From Norana najaformis (taxonomy: Eukaryota; Annelida; Clitellata; Crassiclitellata; Hormogastridae), in NCBI GenBank assembly GCA_964023275.1, contig OZ029927.1:4201715-4265714 (forward strand): a stretch of DNA of 64,000 nucleotides. Reading direction: 5' to 3'. This document shows positions 54,126 to 64,000 of this stretch, one piece after another. Position 1 is the stretch's first letter. The number at the start of each line of letters is the position of its first letter. A model generated the notes under the pieces. It was not told the origin of the DNA. It was given only the letters and a program-made list of their open reading frames with translations, and searched no databases. The position numbers and the translations under genes were made by a program.

Positions 54126-56636
54126 TTATTTGACTGAAGCCATGAAACGAGCCATCTTTTCCTCCTTCTTCTTCTTTTTCTTCATAGTCTTCTCTTCCTC
54201 CTCTTTCTTCTCTTTCATCTGCTCAAAGCGAGGATCTCGTGGATCGATGCTGTAGCCAAAGTATTCACGCGCTTCATCAAGCAGAGCTTGTCGTTTCAGA
54301 TCAAGTTCACGTTCCTTTTCATCTGCCTTGGCCAGACGTGCTCGAAACTGTTGAATCAACTGTGGCATCTTGGCCATCTGGCTTTGAACCAACTCTTGCC
54401 TAAAACAAGATGAATTTGCAATCCAAAATTAAAACCACATTTTTGCACCTAGATTTGAACCTTGATTCCTGGCAGACCTAAAGATCAATAAATCACATTT
54501 CAAAGTTACTAGGCAGAATGCGTGCTCTAAATAACATCCAGGTTGCAGTAAATCAGATTTCTGAATAATGCCGACAGCAAATTAAATATTTTCATATGTT
54601 ATTACTGAAATTTATTTCTTTGCAGGCCTGCTCTAGTTCCAGTTACCCCAATAATAAAATAAGTAACTTCTATAGCACCTGTGTCTATCGAACAAGGTAT
54701 CAACTTTAATGTCTCCAAAACCCAGGCTTAATCAGGTCAATACCCAGACATTCAGTCTACTGAGACACAGGCAGCCTGCGGTACATAAGCCACCTGGAAA
54801 GAAGTCTTGTGCCCAGGCAGCACTGCCCAGGCATACAACAGTGAGCTCTGTGTTCCAGTTTCAGTCAGCCAGGTCATGTATAAATAGATCATACGTGGTC
54901 TCACCACCAGGAGGGTGGAAATCAACACCATCCTGGTATGAGGCAACTAGACAATATTAATTCATAGTTGACTACTCTTTTCGAACTACTTTTTCAGCAA
55001 GAGAGTTTTTCAGTTGCATATTAACCAACTTGTCCCCAAATTATTTTTTCTCACAGTTGGCAACACTGTTTGTTAGGTTATGGACATTATAGTCACCTAA
55101 TTATGACCTAATCAAGTGCTAATACATAGTTTTAAAATTCATCATTGCTACAGAAATATGGTATCAAAAAGGGAAAATGTAGATGACAAAATTTTCATAG
55201 CTGTCAGCATTTACTGTTCCCAGAAAATTTCTCGAAATCTCTCAAACTGCTCCAAGATAGGCCTACTGTTCAGGTCTGACTCTAAGTCATGACAATTGCT
55301 GTTAGGACATTCACACCAATTTACAGATATAGTAACCCAGGGATCAGCATGAGCACTAGTAGTTACAAACATAGTTTAAAAGTAGTGAACTACTTTTTCT
55401 ACAACCAGTTAGTAATTGCAAGCAAGATAAAGTACTTCAAATGTAGTCAAAACATAAAACTACTTTTAAAGAAGTTAGTGCCATTATGGCTCTTCAATAC
55501 ACATTTTTAACCCACCTTATCACACATTTATGCAGATCAGTTAAATAGTAATGTATGCAGTGCTTTTGTAAGGTACTTAAAAGGTGCTATATTATCATTA
55601 TTCTTATTATTATATTATTATTATTAACTTCTATTGCACTTTGTCCAATGAACAAGGCATCAACCCATGGTGCACCAAAACCAAGCTGCAGTCAAATCAA
55701 TATCCAGAAGATCAGCCCAATAAGACAGAGGATAAATATTCAAAAAAGGTAAATCTTAAATTGAGAAACAAAGGACACAAGGGACTGAGCAGAACAAACA
55801 GGTACAGAAAGAGAGTTCCAAACTCTAGGTTCAGCAACTGAAAAAGCCCATTCACCAAGAACAGTTCTAGCTTTAGGTATCACCACAAAAAGGCAATCAA
55901 ATAACCTCGCTGAATATTGTATACTGATACACACATACATAAAAACTCGTGAGACTGAAATAAATAATTGGATGTTGTCAGCTTAAAGAAGTGGTCAACT
56001 GAAAATGACTTAAATAAAGAGTCAAGCCTCAGGATGTAAAGTACTCTATAGGTCTGAAGAAGAGAATAAAAACGTCGGTAAGATATTGTTAAACCAATGA
56101 AAGACGATACTGGCGCACCACAATCGTCTTAAGCAATTCAAAAAAGCCCAGTGACCACCTCAAGTTTGCACAAGATATACTTGCTTTTCGCGTTTTGCTT
56201 CTGCCTCCATTTTCTTTGTATCATCCAGTTTTTTCCACATTTGTTGTAAATTTGGTTCCCACTCTTTTTCAAACTCCGTCATATCTTTCAGTTGTTCTTT
56301 GGAAGGCCACAGAAGTCCCGCATCGACGCCTGAATTCTTACCAAAATGTCCAAAGAGTCGTTTCTTCGCAAGCACAGACACATGAAGTTCTGTATAATAG
56401 TCCGGAGCTTCAGGAGGGCTGAGAACATGGGTCATTCGGTCACGGTAACGTTTTGGCATACGCGACACGTCCCTGAGCGATGCGATTTCATCAACATCTT
56501 TCGATTCTAGTTTATCTTGTTCTTGAACGCGCTCGTTATCTATCACCGATGTTGACAATGATGCATTCAGTGGTCGTCTCGTGCAGACTGCCAACAACTG
56601 GCCACAATTTCTTATTTTTAACATGCCCGCTGCCAT
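54126..56636 (-). CDS. GADD45GIP1: Mitochondrial large-subunit ribosomal protein mL64 (GADD45GIP1/CRIF1)
   Basis: Two exons on minus: 56636-56185 and 54399-54126, giving 241 aa (human about 222). mL64 sits near the exit tunnel of the mitoribosome and is needed for synthesis and membrane insertion of mtDNA-encoded proteins; in vertebrates it also has a reported nuclear role. Residues 1-30 are basic and Ser/Leu-rich with few acids, a likely mitochondrial presequence. Family landmarks: KRLFGHFGKNSGVDAGLLWP (about 92-111), a helical charged segment, MAKMPQLI (159-166), YFGYSIDPRDPRF (197-209) and a Lys-rich tail. The reading frame is kept only if the intron starts with GC (GAA AA|GCAAGT) and ends TTTTAG|G, a GC-AG intron. 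The nearby GT (CAA|GTATAT) would break the frame. The intron is about 1.8 kb. Confidence 0.9.
54655..54745 (-). mobile_element. LINE-C 3' end (mL64 intron)
   Basis: AATAATAAAATAAGTAACTT, CTATAGCACCTGTGTCTATC and CAAGGTATCAACTTTAATG: parallel to 55618-55670 but decayed. A box B-like segment (AGGTTCAAATCTAGG, minus) lies just upstream at about 54450. Confidence 0.45.
55550..55625 (+). mobile_element. Retroposon terminus, + strand
   Basis: TTTTGTAAGGTACTTAAAAG then GTGCTATATTATCATTATTC and a TTA-rich tail: the standard LINE 3' end pattern in + orientation. It meets the minus-strand copy below through a shared TTATTA tract. Confidence 0.5.
55626..55945 (-). mobile_element. LINE-C 3' end with RT C-terminus (mL64 intron)
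   Basis: The minus strand reads ARTVLGEWAFSVAEPRVWNS then LSVPVCSAQSLVSFVSQFKI. The 3' UTR holds the TTTGGTGCACCATGGGTTGA block and a CAATAGAAGTTAATAATAAT tail. Confidence 0.75.
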
Positions 56637-56764
56637 CTTGTTACCTACTTAAGAACTGAAGCGGACAAGAGATTAAATTGATGCAGCTGGAAAATAAAAT
56701 CTTTGGTGTTGGTGAAATTAAATGTGGCGCCATCTAAGACTAAGTAGTTTTTTTTAACCAAGAA
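56637..56764 (-). other. mL64 5' flank
   Basis: Short sequence between the mL64 start codon and the next LINE-A copy. It would contain the promoter, but no motif is clear. Confidence 0.3.
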
Positions 56765-56960
56765 GGTCGTAGATCGTACTCGCAATCTCGAATTTTCTAC
56801 AGCGCGTAAAAGAAGCTTAGTTGCAGAAAAAGCTTATACATAGGCGCTCAGTGAAACAAAATCGATAGGCAGGTAAGGTCAGATTCGATTCCAAGTCAAG
56901 ATCCAAGGACCAGGCAGGTAGACAGTCAGACGGCTACAGTTGATGTTGTTTAGACCTAAA
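56765..56960 (-). mobile_element. LINE-A 3' end
   Basis: GATCGTACTCGCAATCTCG, then ATTTTCTACAGCGCG, AAACAAAATCGATAGGCAGG and AGTCAAGATCCAAGGACCAG. A few tens of bases from the mL64 promoter region. Confidence 0.65.
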
Positions 56961-57194
56961 GAAGTGGGGGGTCGGATTAACCGATATCGCGATATTTGGA
57001 CACCGAAACCAATACCGAAGTCGGTATTCAAAACCCCAAAATGCCGAATACTTAAGGTAAAACTGATAAAAATGAAAAGTCAGTATACACTGAATGCAAA
57101 TATCAAGATGTTATTTTTCCCACACAAATATTATTATTCGTTCACTGAACATTCCTTAACATTTTTTAAAGTATTGATGCTGACTGATAGGCCC

Positions 57195-57680
57195 ACTCTT
57201 TGTAAATTTCTAGTTACTGAAAAATGATAGTAACGTCCCATCCCAAAGTCCTATCACTTAGATCCACCTACGACATATTTCAATTCTCCCAACCCTCCTA
57301 TCCTTCGTCAATTATTTACCGTCCAACCACTTTGGCCTGGTATAACTACTTTGTTTAACACTTATGTCAAGTTACCTCTGAACGTGAAAGTGATCGTAAG
57401 GATGCCGGTTCGCGTCCCAGTCATGGCTTATTTCGAAGATGTTAATTTCGGGTCAGCATGTTGCATACGATCCCTATGGGAAAACGTGTCCGTTTACATT
57501 TATTTACATTTACTCTGTTCAACACGCTTCATTTGCACCCTAACACTTCTCCGACGTCCCGTTACCTCATGCTCACAATTTGGAATCGGTCAATAGATAT
57601 AGCTGCTCCACCCCGCTGAAATAACTTGAGCCAGAATTCCGATTATTACTTGACATCGAAAAGAGCGTTGTATGTAGGTC
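57195..57680 (+). mobile_element. LINE-A-like RT C-terminal fragment
   Basis: About 57240-57340 reads KVLSLRSTYDIFQFSQPSYP (compare KVLSLTYKAIHSAQPSYLR at 13475). After a SINE-1 insertion, about 57600-57660 reads a decayed NNLSQNSDYYLTSK-type end. Confidence 0.5.
57388..57520 (+). mobile_element. SINE-1 copy nested in LINE
   Basis: GGATGCCGGTTCGCGTCCCA (box B GGTTCGCGTCC), TCATGGCTTATTTCGAAGAT, TCGGGTCAGCATGTTGCATA, then an internal deletion to GGGAAAACGTGTCCGTTTAC and a TTTACATTTATTTACATTTA tail. Confidence 0.75.
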
Positions 57681-57694
57681 TATACGCGATAGGG

Positions 57695-58085
57695 CTGATT
57701 TTAGAGCAACAGTGATGCAATGGGGTTTTGGATTTTAGTGGCAGCACGAGAGATGACATTCCGGATAGCTTGAAGACAGTTTATTTGGGTGATGTCAATA
57801 TTCAGGAAAAGTGAATTGCAGTAGTCTAGTTTAGCTTGGACTATGGATGTGTTGATAGTAGATGCGATTTTGAAGACAAGCATTGGGCGGATTCTGTGAA
57901 GGTCACGGATATACCTGAGACAAGAGGAGGAAAATGAGTGATATGATCGGAGATGGTGAGGTTTTCGTCGAAGATCATACCTAAGTTGCGGACAGAAGAA
58001 TCAGTAGTAAGCAGCAGCCCGGCATGGTTAAAGGATTTAACACGACTGAAGTCGTGTGGAAAATATTCGCGAAGTATCAAAAAGA
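57695..58085 (-). mobile_element. LINE RT fragment
   Basis: The minus strand reads VRNLGMIFDENLTISDHITH, SQAKLDYCNSLFLNID-type sequence, then INCLQAIRNVISRAATKIQN, with one frameshift. This is the connection/thumb region after the RT palm, opposite in orientation to the adjoining 57195-57680 fragment. Confidence 0.75.
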
Positions 58086-59025
58086 CAATTTGTGAAGCTG
58101 TGACTATGTCGAATGCTATAAATAACCATACTAGTTATAGTTGCATTGTGTTTAGCAACCCTTTCATTATATTTTTCGATGTATTATTCGTAACACATCG
58201 TATAATGAATATTCACGAGGCGTCGTAAGATGGCGTCTGTATGTGAGAGAAAATGGCGGCTTCTTATATGCAGCTGTCCATGAATCATGTTTACATGGAC
58301 AGTAACGATGCAAAACGACCGAAATGAAGCAAAACAACAAAAATATGGATACTAAACAATGCAGAAAAAACGACACGACACCCTTAAATGGTATGATCGT
58401 ATCGATCGTTATTTAGACGAATTTCTTCATCGCGCACGCCTTGTTTATCATTTAAAGGCCTGTGTGTTGACGTCGAGAATAACAATAGACTGAGTTGTAA
58501 GTAAGTAAAAGCTCCATAATCAGACTTTCAAATTTATAGCAGAATTTATTATTGAAATTCTTACTCAACTGTACGAGGTTCGATCCAAGTTTCATAAATT
58601 TGAATGTCTGTATTCATCGCTGACAGTTTTTGCCCAATGTCATTTCAGCTTCTATTTTTTTAAATTGACAGTTAGTCATCCATCTAACAGAACAGTGGTT
58701 AATGATATTTCCGCACGATCAAATTTATTGCTATTTGTGCTACTTAAGTGCACAGTTATGAATTCACTTCTAACCAAACTTTATCTGCTTCCAAGTAAGT
58801 TAGATGATTTGCAGTTTATGGGCCTCTATAACCGATTGTTTTAAATCTTTTTGCATCTTCTTTAAGATGTCTGTAAAATCGCTATATTAATGCTTGTATA
58901 CATGCATATGTATGTACCTGTGTACATACATGCATACATTTTCATGCATAAGACAAACTTAGACACTCAGATCGAACGAAATGTGAGACATTGACTGGTA
59001 CAGCATTTGCCACCTTATAAGTGCC
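58086..59025. other. Spacer, no gene seen
   Basis: About 0.9 kb of AT-rich sequence without an exon-like frame. Note GGCGTCGTAAGATGGCGTC/AAAATGGCGGCTTCT at 58220-58265, which look like YY1-type ATGGCG sites but have no gene attached that I can see. Confidence 0.35.
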
Positions 59026-59190
59026 ATCATTATGTATGTTTGTATGTATGTATGTATGTATGTGTGTATGTATTATAATTGTATGTTTGAGATTTTCACA
59101 GTGCCCAAGGAAAGCTAAGTCATATGTATGTGTGTATGTGTATACATACATGTATTTAGGTTTGTATGTATGTAAACATGTATGTGTGTT
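59026..59190. repeat. (ATGT)n microsatellite with a LINE scrap
   Basis: TATGTATGTATG runs at 59034-59075 and 59122-59185. Between them TAATTGTATGTTTGAGATTT then TCACAGTGCCCAAGGAAAGC resembles a reversed LINE-A terminus. Confidence 0.8.
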
Positions 59191-59194
59191 TCCA

Positions 59195-59640
59195 AGCACT
59201 TATGTAGTGCATTTTCAGAACCTCACAAAGGCACTGCAACATGACTGAAAAGGTGTCTCTTAAGATAAACCAAAAATGTATTTTGAGGTGCTTGGGGAGA
59301 AAAATTTCGAATTTTCAGAGGAAGATTGTTCCAGAAGGATGGTCCAATACACAAGGTGAGCTCGAGTCATCGTACGGTAGCACAGGACTATCAGATCTCA
59401 AGAGGCCACAGAATGCAGAGCTTGTTGACCTGGCAGGCTCGAGACAGGGATAGGAAGCTCCCTGATGCATTCTGGGGCTGAGCCGCCTAGCGAGGTCCAC
59501 CCTGTGAAAAGAAACTTGAATTTAATTCTCTCCTCAACTGGAGCCAGTGCAGTGTCTCTCACATGTAGTTTGAGGTATGTGAAAATTTTGGCATGTTGGC
59601 CACAATCCAGGCAGCACAGTTGAGGTAAATTCTTTTGAAT
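59195..59640 (-). mobile_element. LINE RT C-terminal part
   Basis: On minus, 59640 to 59520 reads YLNCAAWIVANMPKFSHTSN then ETLHWLQLRRELNSSFF, and 59370 to 59225 reads TLCIGPSFWNNLPLKIRNF. This is the L(N)SAAR...HW.PV..R....P..WN.LP order of non-LTR RT C-termini. It has frameshifts. Confidence 0.75.
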
Positions 59641-59905
59641 CCTTCAAAAACTGAATTCCTTCTTCTAGGCACCAGCCAACAACTCTGTCAATTTGATTAC
59701 TTCACATCTATTCAGTTGGGCGGCTTGCTTGTCAATTGTAATCAATGTGCATGCAGTCTAGGCCTAACATTTGACTTCACTATGTCATTTTCCACTCATG
59801 TTGGTGCCATATGCAAATCTGCTCAATTTCACATATGGGATATTTGTAGAATCAGATCTCTTTTGCTTCATACTGTCTTACTCCCACTAGAATTATAATC
59901 AGTTG
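59625..59905 (+). mobile_element. LINE RT middle part, inverted relative to its neighbours
   Basis: The + strand reads NPSKTEFLLLGTSQQL, then SLGLTFDFTMSFSTHVGAIC and FHIWDICRIRSLL, the segment that normally lies between the RT catalytic box and the C-terminal part. The two flanking parts are on the minus strand. Confidence 0.75.
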
Positions 59906-60013
59906 GAGAAGCTTGGTCAAATTCTGTTAGGAGCACTCCAAGGTCCCGAATGATGTGGTGGTTCCCAGACTTGGTATGCCACCACTATCATCTCTTTGTC
60001 GATCTGCTTGTGC

Positions 60014-60430
<417 letters not shown>

Positions 60431-60691
60431 ACCAACAGTTCTGTAGGATCTACTCCCTTCCCATCCCTTACACCAGAAACTCCTTATAACATGCTCCATT
60501 ACGACAAATTCTGATACAACATGATCAGGAACATAGATCCCAAAGTTAGTTCAGATTTAGCAAAGGACCTCATTATAACATGATCTCATTAGAAAGCGCT
60601 TCTCGATGTGCCTCCCAAAGACCATGTAATAAAGAATTTCAAGCATATTTGTTTATGAAATACTCAAATTTTTGTCTTAACTGTGTTTTAG
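60431..60691. other. Spacer before the bHLH-linked exon
   Basis: CTCCTTATAACATGCTCCAT, ATTACGACAAATTCTGATAC and CTCATTATAACATGATCTC recall the imperfect terminal text of pogo/Tigger-type elements. No coding sequence assigned. Confidence 0.3.
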
Positions 60692-63610
60692 ATGATGTCG
60701 AACAACAGCCAGACTGCAGTGGCGACTATTCAATTGAATTGATGCCTGACCAGTTTGCATTTACTGAAGATGGAGATGAGTTAGCATTATCTGCTTATCT
60801 GTTACAATACATTACTTATGAGTAATCATTTGACTCATTTGCTTGCCATGCAGTTGAATGACTGAGTTTGAGTCTTACCAGATCTGCCTTGGGTTTAAAC
60901 TGTTAATGAGCTGGTTTCTTAGGCCAACTGCTTAGGTGAGCTCAGCAGGCCTAATGCTTGGACCAAATACATAGGCCAGCTAATAAGATGGTCCTAATAG
61001 TCCTAAAGCTTGGACCAGCTTCACAGGCCAGCTAATTAGATGGTCTTAATAGTCCTAATGCTTGGACCAAATACATAGGCCAGCTAATAAGATGGTCTTA
61101 ATAGTCCTAAAGCTTGGACCAGCTTCACAGGCCAGCTAATTACATGGCCTTCATTGTCCTGCTGCGCAGACCAACTTCTTAACAGGGAGCTACATGTACA
61201 AGTACTTAGATGGTCTTAGTGGTCCTAATGCTTGGACCAATGTTTTAGTTGCTTAGTTGGGCTTAACAGCCCTTATGCTTGGATCAACTTCTTAGGCCAG
61301 CTGCCTGGGCCTGATATTCATGTCAGATGATAGCTGCATGAGTTTCTCTCACCTTCCCTCTTCCGTAAGCGCTTGAGTCTACCATATTATTCCCCAGTTC
61401 TGGGATGATGGGCCGGGAGCGCCTCTGATGAGGCTACCTTGAAGCGGCGCTTTACAAATTTAAGGTTGCAATTACGAGTGGTTACTTGTATCTTCTCCAC
61501 TGGATACAAAAGGAGCAGCAGTTTTGTTAGAGCAAATTTGAATAAGGGATCTTGCAGCTGGTTCAAGGTTAAGTACGTTTCTGCTGCATCAGAACAACTG
61601 CAAACTACTGGGCAGTTTTTGGTTTATTGTGTGACACTGTTGTCACGTCTTCTGTCTCTTAGACTGTACTTCACTGCCTTAAAGCACTACTTATGACCTC
61701 TTGTATGAAGTAATGTACAAGAGGTCATAATATACAGTTCATCTGGCTTGGTGGCCGCTTACAGCTTGCCAAGATCGATCTCTGCTCTTTACGCCAAAGA
61801 TTTCCAGATATCTCCTTCTCTACTATGGTCCGGGATCTCGGGGTTGTACTGGATCAGGAGCTTTCCCTGTCTGCTCATGTTAACAGCATCTCTCGCTCTT
61901 GTTTTTATCATCTTCGTCAGCTCCGTACCATTCGCCGTACTCTTTCATTTCACGCTATCTCCATGCTGGTCCATGCCCTCATTTGCACCAGGGTTGACTT
62001 TGGGAACGCCATCTTTACCGGCCTGTCGCTTGCCAACACTGCTAAGCTACAAGCTGTGCTCAACTCTGCTGCTCGTCTCATAGGGGGCATTCCAAAGTAT
62101 GGCCACATCTCGTCTTATATTCATGACACTCTTCACTGGCTCCCCGTCCAGCAGCGTGTCCACTTTAAGATCCTGTCCCTCATGCGCAGTTGTGTTCTTG
62201 GCTCTGCTCTCCTTTACCTCATTGACTTCTGCACTTTGGTCTCCTCGTGCCAGGCCGTAGCAACCTTCGCTCGGCCACTCAAGATCTCCTGTTTGTCCCT
62301 CGCATGCGTACCACTGCAGCCCAGTCCAGAAGCTTTGCCTACGTTGGTCCCACTTGCTGGAATCGTCTCCCTTGAGAATTGCGACTTGAGCTCCTTTCTC
62401 TCCCCCTCTCAGTGTTCCGCAGGCGCCTGAAGACTGTGCTGTTCAACAGTGATTTTACTTTTTCGGGTCGGAAGCACCTCTGTTGAGTTTATCCTCTAAG
62501 AGGCGCTTTATAAATTTCAAACTACAATTACAATGGCCTATTTCTACAGAAAACCACAAATGTAGCTTTTCTTTTCGATTTGTGTCGAGTTTCTTCTATT
62601 CAAGAATGTCACTTTTCACACAATATTGTAGTTTCTCCAATTTATACAGTTCATGGCAATTACCTCAACTCGCATCTAGATCTAACTTTACCTCAACTAT
62701 ACAGACAGAACACATATATATATACTTATAAACACATATTTCTCACTCAAGCCCATGCATTTTAATCTTGCCTGAATGAGTCTAGAGATTTCTGTCTTAT
62801 AAACATAACGTACATGGGCACAACGAGGCAAAAACATGCTGCATTGCGCATGTATCTGTGTACAACTGAGTTGTGCACGCTTTCAAATTTCCCTGCGTCG
62901 TCTGATACAGAATGTTCATAAAATAAGCTGACAGCTATATTGCAGCGGCATAATTGGTGGAAGTGGTCCATTCCTGAACAAGCCCTTTCTACTCATAATT
63001 AGTAGCGGATATACGATGGCACGCATACCATGTAGAGTGTTTTTATAAATGGTTCTGAATTTGGAAATTGTTAGCAGAGGCAGCTTGATAGTCTTCCTAA
63101 ACTCGTAACCTTTGCATCACAATGAAACCTCCATATGGTGCTTATCTTGGGTGCCTTATTGAGTGTAGCAAGCCTGGATTACAGGGAGGTCATGTTTAAG
63201 AGTAAATTTTGGATCCATGTCCTCAACTGCATTAATGTAAGATTTTGTTCTATTATGATAACAGGTATTTGTAAGCATCCTGTTACAATTTGAATTGCAA
63301 TTACAATGTTAAATTACAGTAGTGATAAGCTGTAACATAAAGGTACTGTTGATCTAGTCCATACTGTACTCTTGAACATCAATTCTGAAAGATAAAAACT
63401 TTTTGTTACAAAGTAAAAAATTTAGAAGTAAGGTATAGAACACTTGTTTTCTTGTTTTACATTTGAGTGTTTCTTTCGATTTCCAGTCAGCAAGCGATGA
63501 AAAGAACCCGTCACACAAATAAAGAAAAAGAACGCAAAGATCGAATCAAGAATGATATTCAGGAAATCCGAAACCTTCTGCCTCCTCTGTATACTTCAGA
63601 CAAAAAACAG
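60692..63610 (+). CDS. bHLH transcription factor, partial (runs off the window)
   Basis: The convincing part is the exon 63487-63610 (AG|T before it, CAG|GTGAAC after it). It encodes QQAMKRTRHTNKEKERKDRI then KNDIQEIRNLLPPLYTSDKK. This has a basic region with His, Glu and Arg in the DNA-contact positions (H-x3-E-x2-R) and helix 1 ending LLP, and the exon stops in the loop where bHLH genes often have an intron. Helix 2 lies beyond the window. A probable upstream exon is 60692-60821 (TTTTAG|ATGATG, TATGA|GTAATC), acidic, with DQFAFTEDGDELALSAYLLQ. Its end phase (GA + T gives Asp) fits the bHLH exon. No proline in the basic region, so not HES/HEY. The text is closest to SOHLH/TCFL5-type bHLH factors, but that is weak. 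The first exon and start codon are not found. Confidence 0.55.
60905..61320. repeat. 52-bp minisatellite with alternating A/B units
   Basis: Four clean units at 60952-61003, 61004-61055, 61056-61107 and 61108-61159. They alternate between type A (TAATGCTTGGACCAAATACA) and type B (TAAAGCTTGGACCAGCTTCA), making a 104-bp higher-order unit twice. Degenerate units flank on both sides. Lies in the candidate bHLH-gene intron. Confidence 0.9.
61410..61482 (+). mobile_element. LINE-B 3' terminus
   Basis: GAAGCGGCGCTTTACAAATT then TAAGGTTGCAATTACGAG: same end as 62495-62535. Only the terminus is present. Confidence 0.6.
61691..61730. repeat. Perfect 15-bp hairpin
   Basis: TTATGACCTCTTGTA (61691-61705), a 10-nt loop, then TACAAGAGGTCATAA (61716-61730), no mismatch. 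It ends about 15 bp before the LINE-B copy. Confidence 0.92.
61745..62535 (+). mobile_element. LINE-B copy, C-terminal RT half with 3' end
   Basis: A 201-codon open frame (61825-62430) reads MVRDLGVVLDQELSLSAHVN, SISRSCFYHLRQLRTIRRTL, LQAVLNSAARLIGGIPKYGH and YIHDTLHWLPVQQRVHFKIL. A frameshift then leads to RSFAYVGPTCWNRLPLE-type sequence. The 3' UTR ends GAGGCGCTTTATAAATTTCA plus ACTACAATTACAATG. It is 5'-truncated just upstream of the RT thumb. This is the best LINE-B copy in the window. Confidence 0.88.
62536..63486. other. Candidate bHLH-gene intron, no repeat recognised
   Basis: AT-rich sequence with ATATATATATAC at about 62717. A polypyrimidine tract and TTTCCAG at the end form the bHLH exon acceptor. 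Confidence 0.4.
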
Positions 63611-64000
63611 GTGAACAGCACATTTTTGTAGATACACTTATCCCAGGATGTCATCTTGCGGATGGTTGCTTGGCATGTTTGATACGTCAGTGGCAGGTGC
63701 CATGAAGTTAAGCAAAGCTGTGCCGGGTTAGTAGATGGATGATGTGGAATACCAGGTCATCCAGTGGCCATTCACCCCAACCCATTTTTCTCTGCCTGGT
63801 AAAAAAGTACCAGTGGAAGTTGGGAGGTGAAAAGTGTTCCGTTGGATTGATTGCTGTGTTTTTGCTTGTTCCTCAGCTTACAGATCCACAATTTTTGAGG
63901 AACGTAGCAAATATTACCTATTTTTATTATCTGTTTTTCATAGGACTTCGAAAAATGCCCAGATTAAATGACAGGAGTCAGTGTGTGCGATAAATGACCC
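63611..64000. other. Intron after the bHLH exon, window end
   Basis: Begins with the GTGAAC donor. No helix-2 exon is seen before the window ends. Confidence 0.45.

Noticed and set aside
49776-56636. Shared bidirectional promoter between LRRC58 and mL64
   Set aside because: Both genes are on the minus strand in tandem, and 3.8 kb of repeat-rich DNA separates the LRRC58 start from the mL64 stop.

Overview
This window looks like nuclear DNA of an animal, most likely an aquatic invertebrate. The genes are split by GT-AG introns (with one probable GC-AG intron), intergenic space is wide, and most non-genic DNA is old retrotransposon debris. I cannot name the species. The sarcoplasmic calcium-binding protein (SCP) with the terminal WGPLV motif fits an invertebrate or a lower deuterostome.

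Four genes can be rebuilt almost completely from the sequence. (1) An SCP-type EF-hand protein on + (10013-11759, 2 exons, 179 aa). (2) Mitochondrial fission 1, FIS1, on + (14515-23585, 5 exons, 154 aa). (3) LRRC58 on - (50335 to 34316, 3 exons, 386 aa, with a first intron of about 13.5 kb). (4) Mitoribosomal protein mL64/GADD45GIP1 (CRIF1) on - (56636 to 54126, 2 exons, 241 aa). A fifth gene, a bHLH transcription factor on +, is partial: its basic-helix 1 exon is at 63487-63610, and a phase-compatible upstream exon is probable at 60692-60821. It runs out of the window. No operon-like logic applies. FIS1 and mL64 both act at mitochondria, but their neighbourhood is probably chance.

Layout: 1-10 kb is LINE and SINE debris with no gene. 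10-24 kb holds SCP and FIS1 in tandem on +. 24-34 kb is the convergent FIS1/LRRC58 intergenic region, with a MITE, an RTE fragment, a LINE containing an odd minisatellite, and a mariner-like element. 34-50 kb is LRRC58. 50-54 kb is repeat-rich spacer. 54-57 kb is mL64. 57-64 kb contains several rearranged LINE copies, a 52-bp higher-order minisatellite and the bHLH gene.

The repeats fall into a few families, which I label for this window only. LINE-A has a GATTAC-type 3' tail. LINE-B has an AATTAC-type tail. LINE-C has a TTA-type tail and a conserved block ending TTTGGTGCACCATC. LINE-D is another family with an AATAAT-type tail. SINE-1 is tRNA-derived with clear A and B boxes. SINE-2 has a tRNA-Asp-like head. 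The LINE reverse transcriptase remnants look like the CR1/L2/Rex1-like group, and one fragment is RTE-like. All splice sites, family names and repeat boundaries come from reading the sequence by eye.
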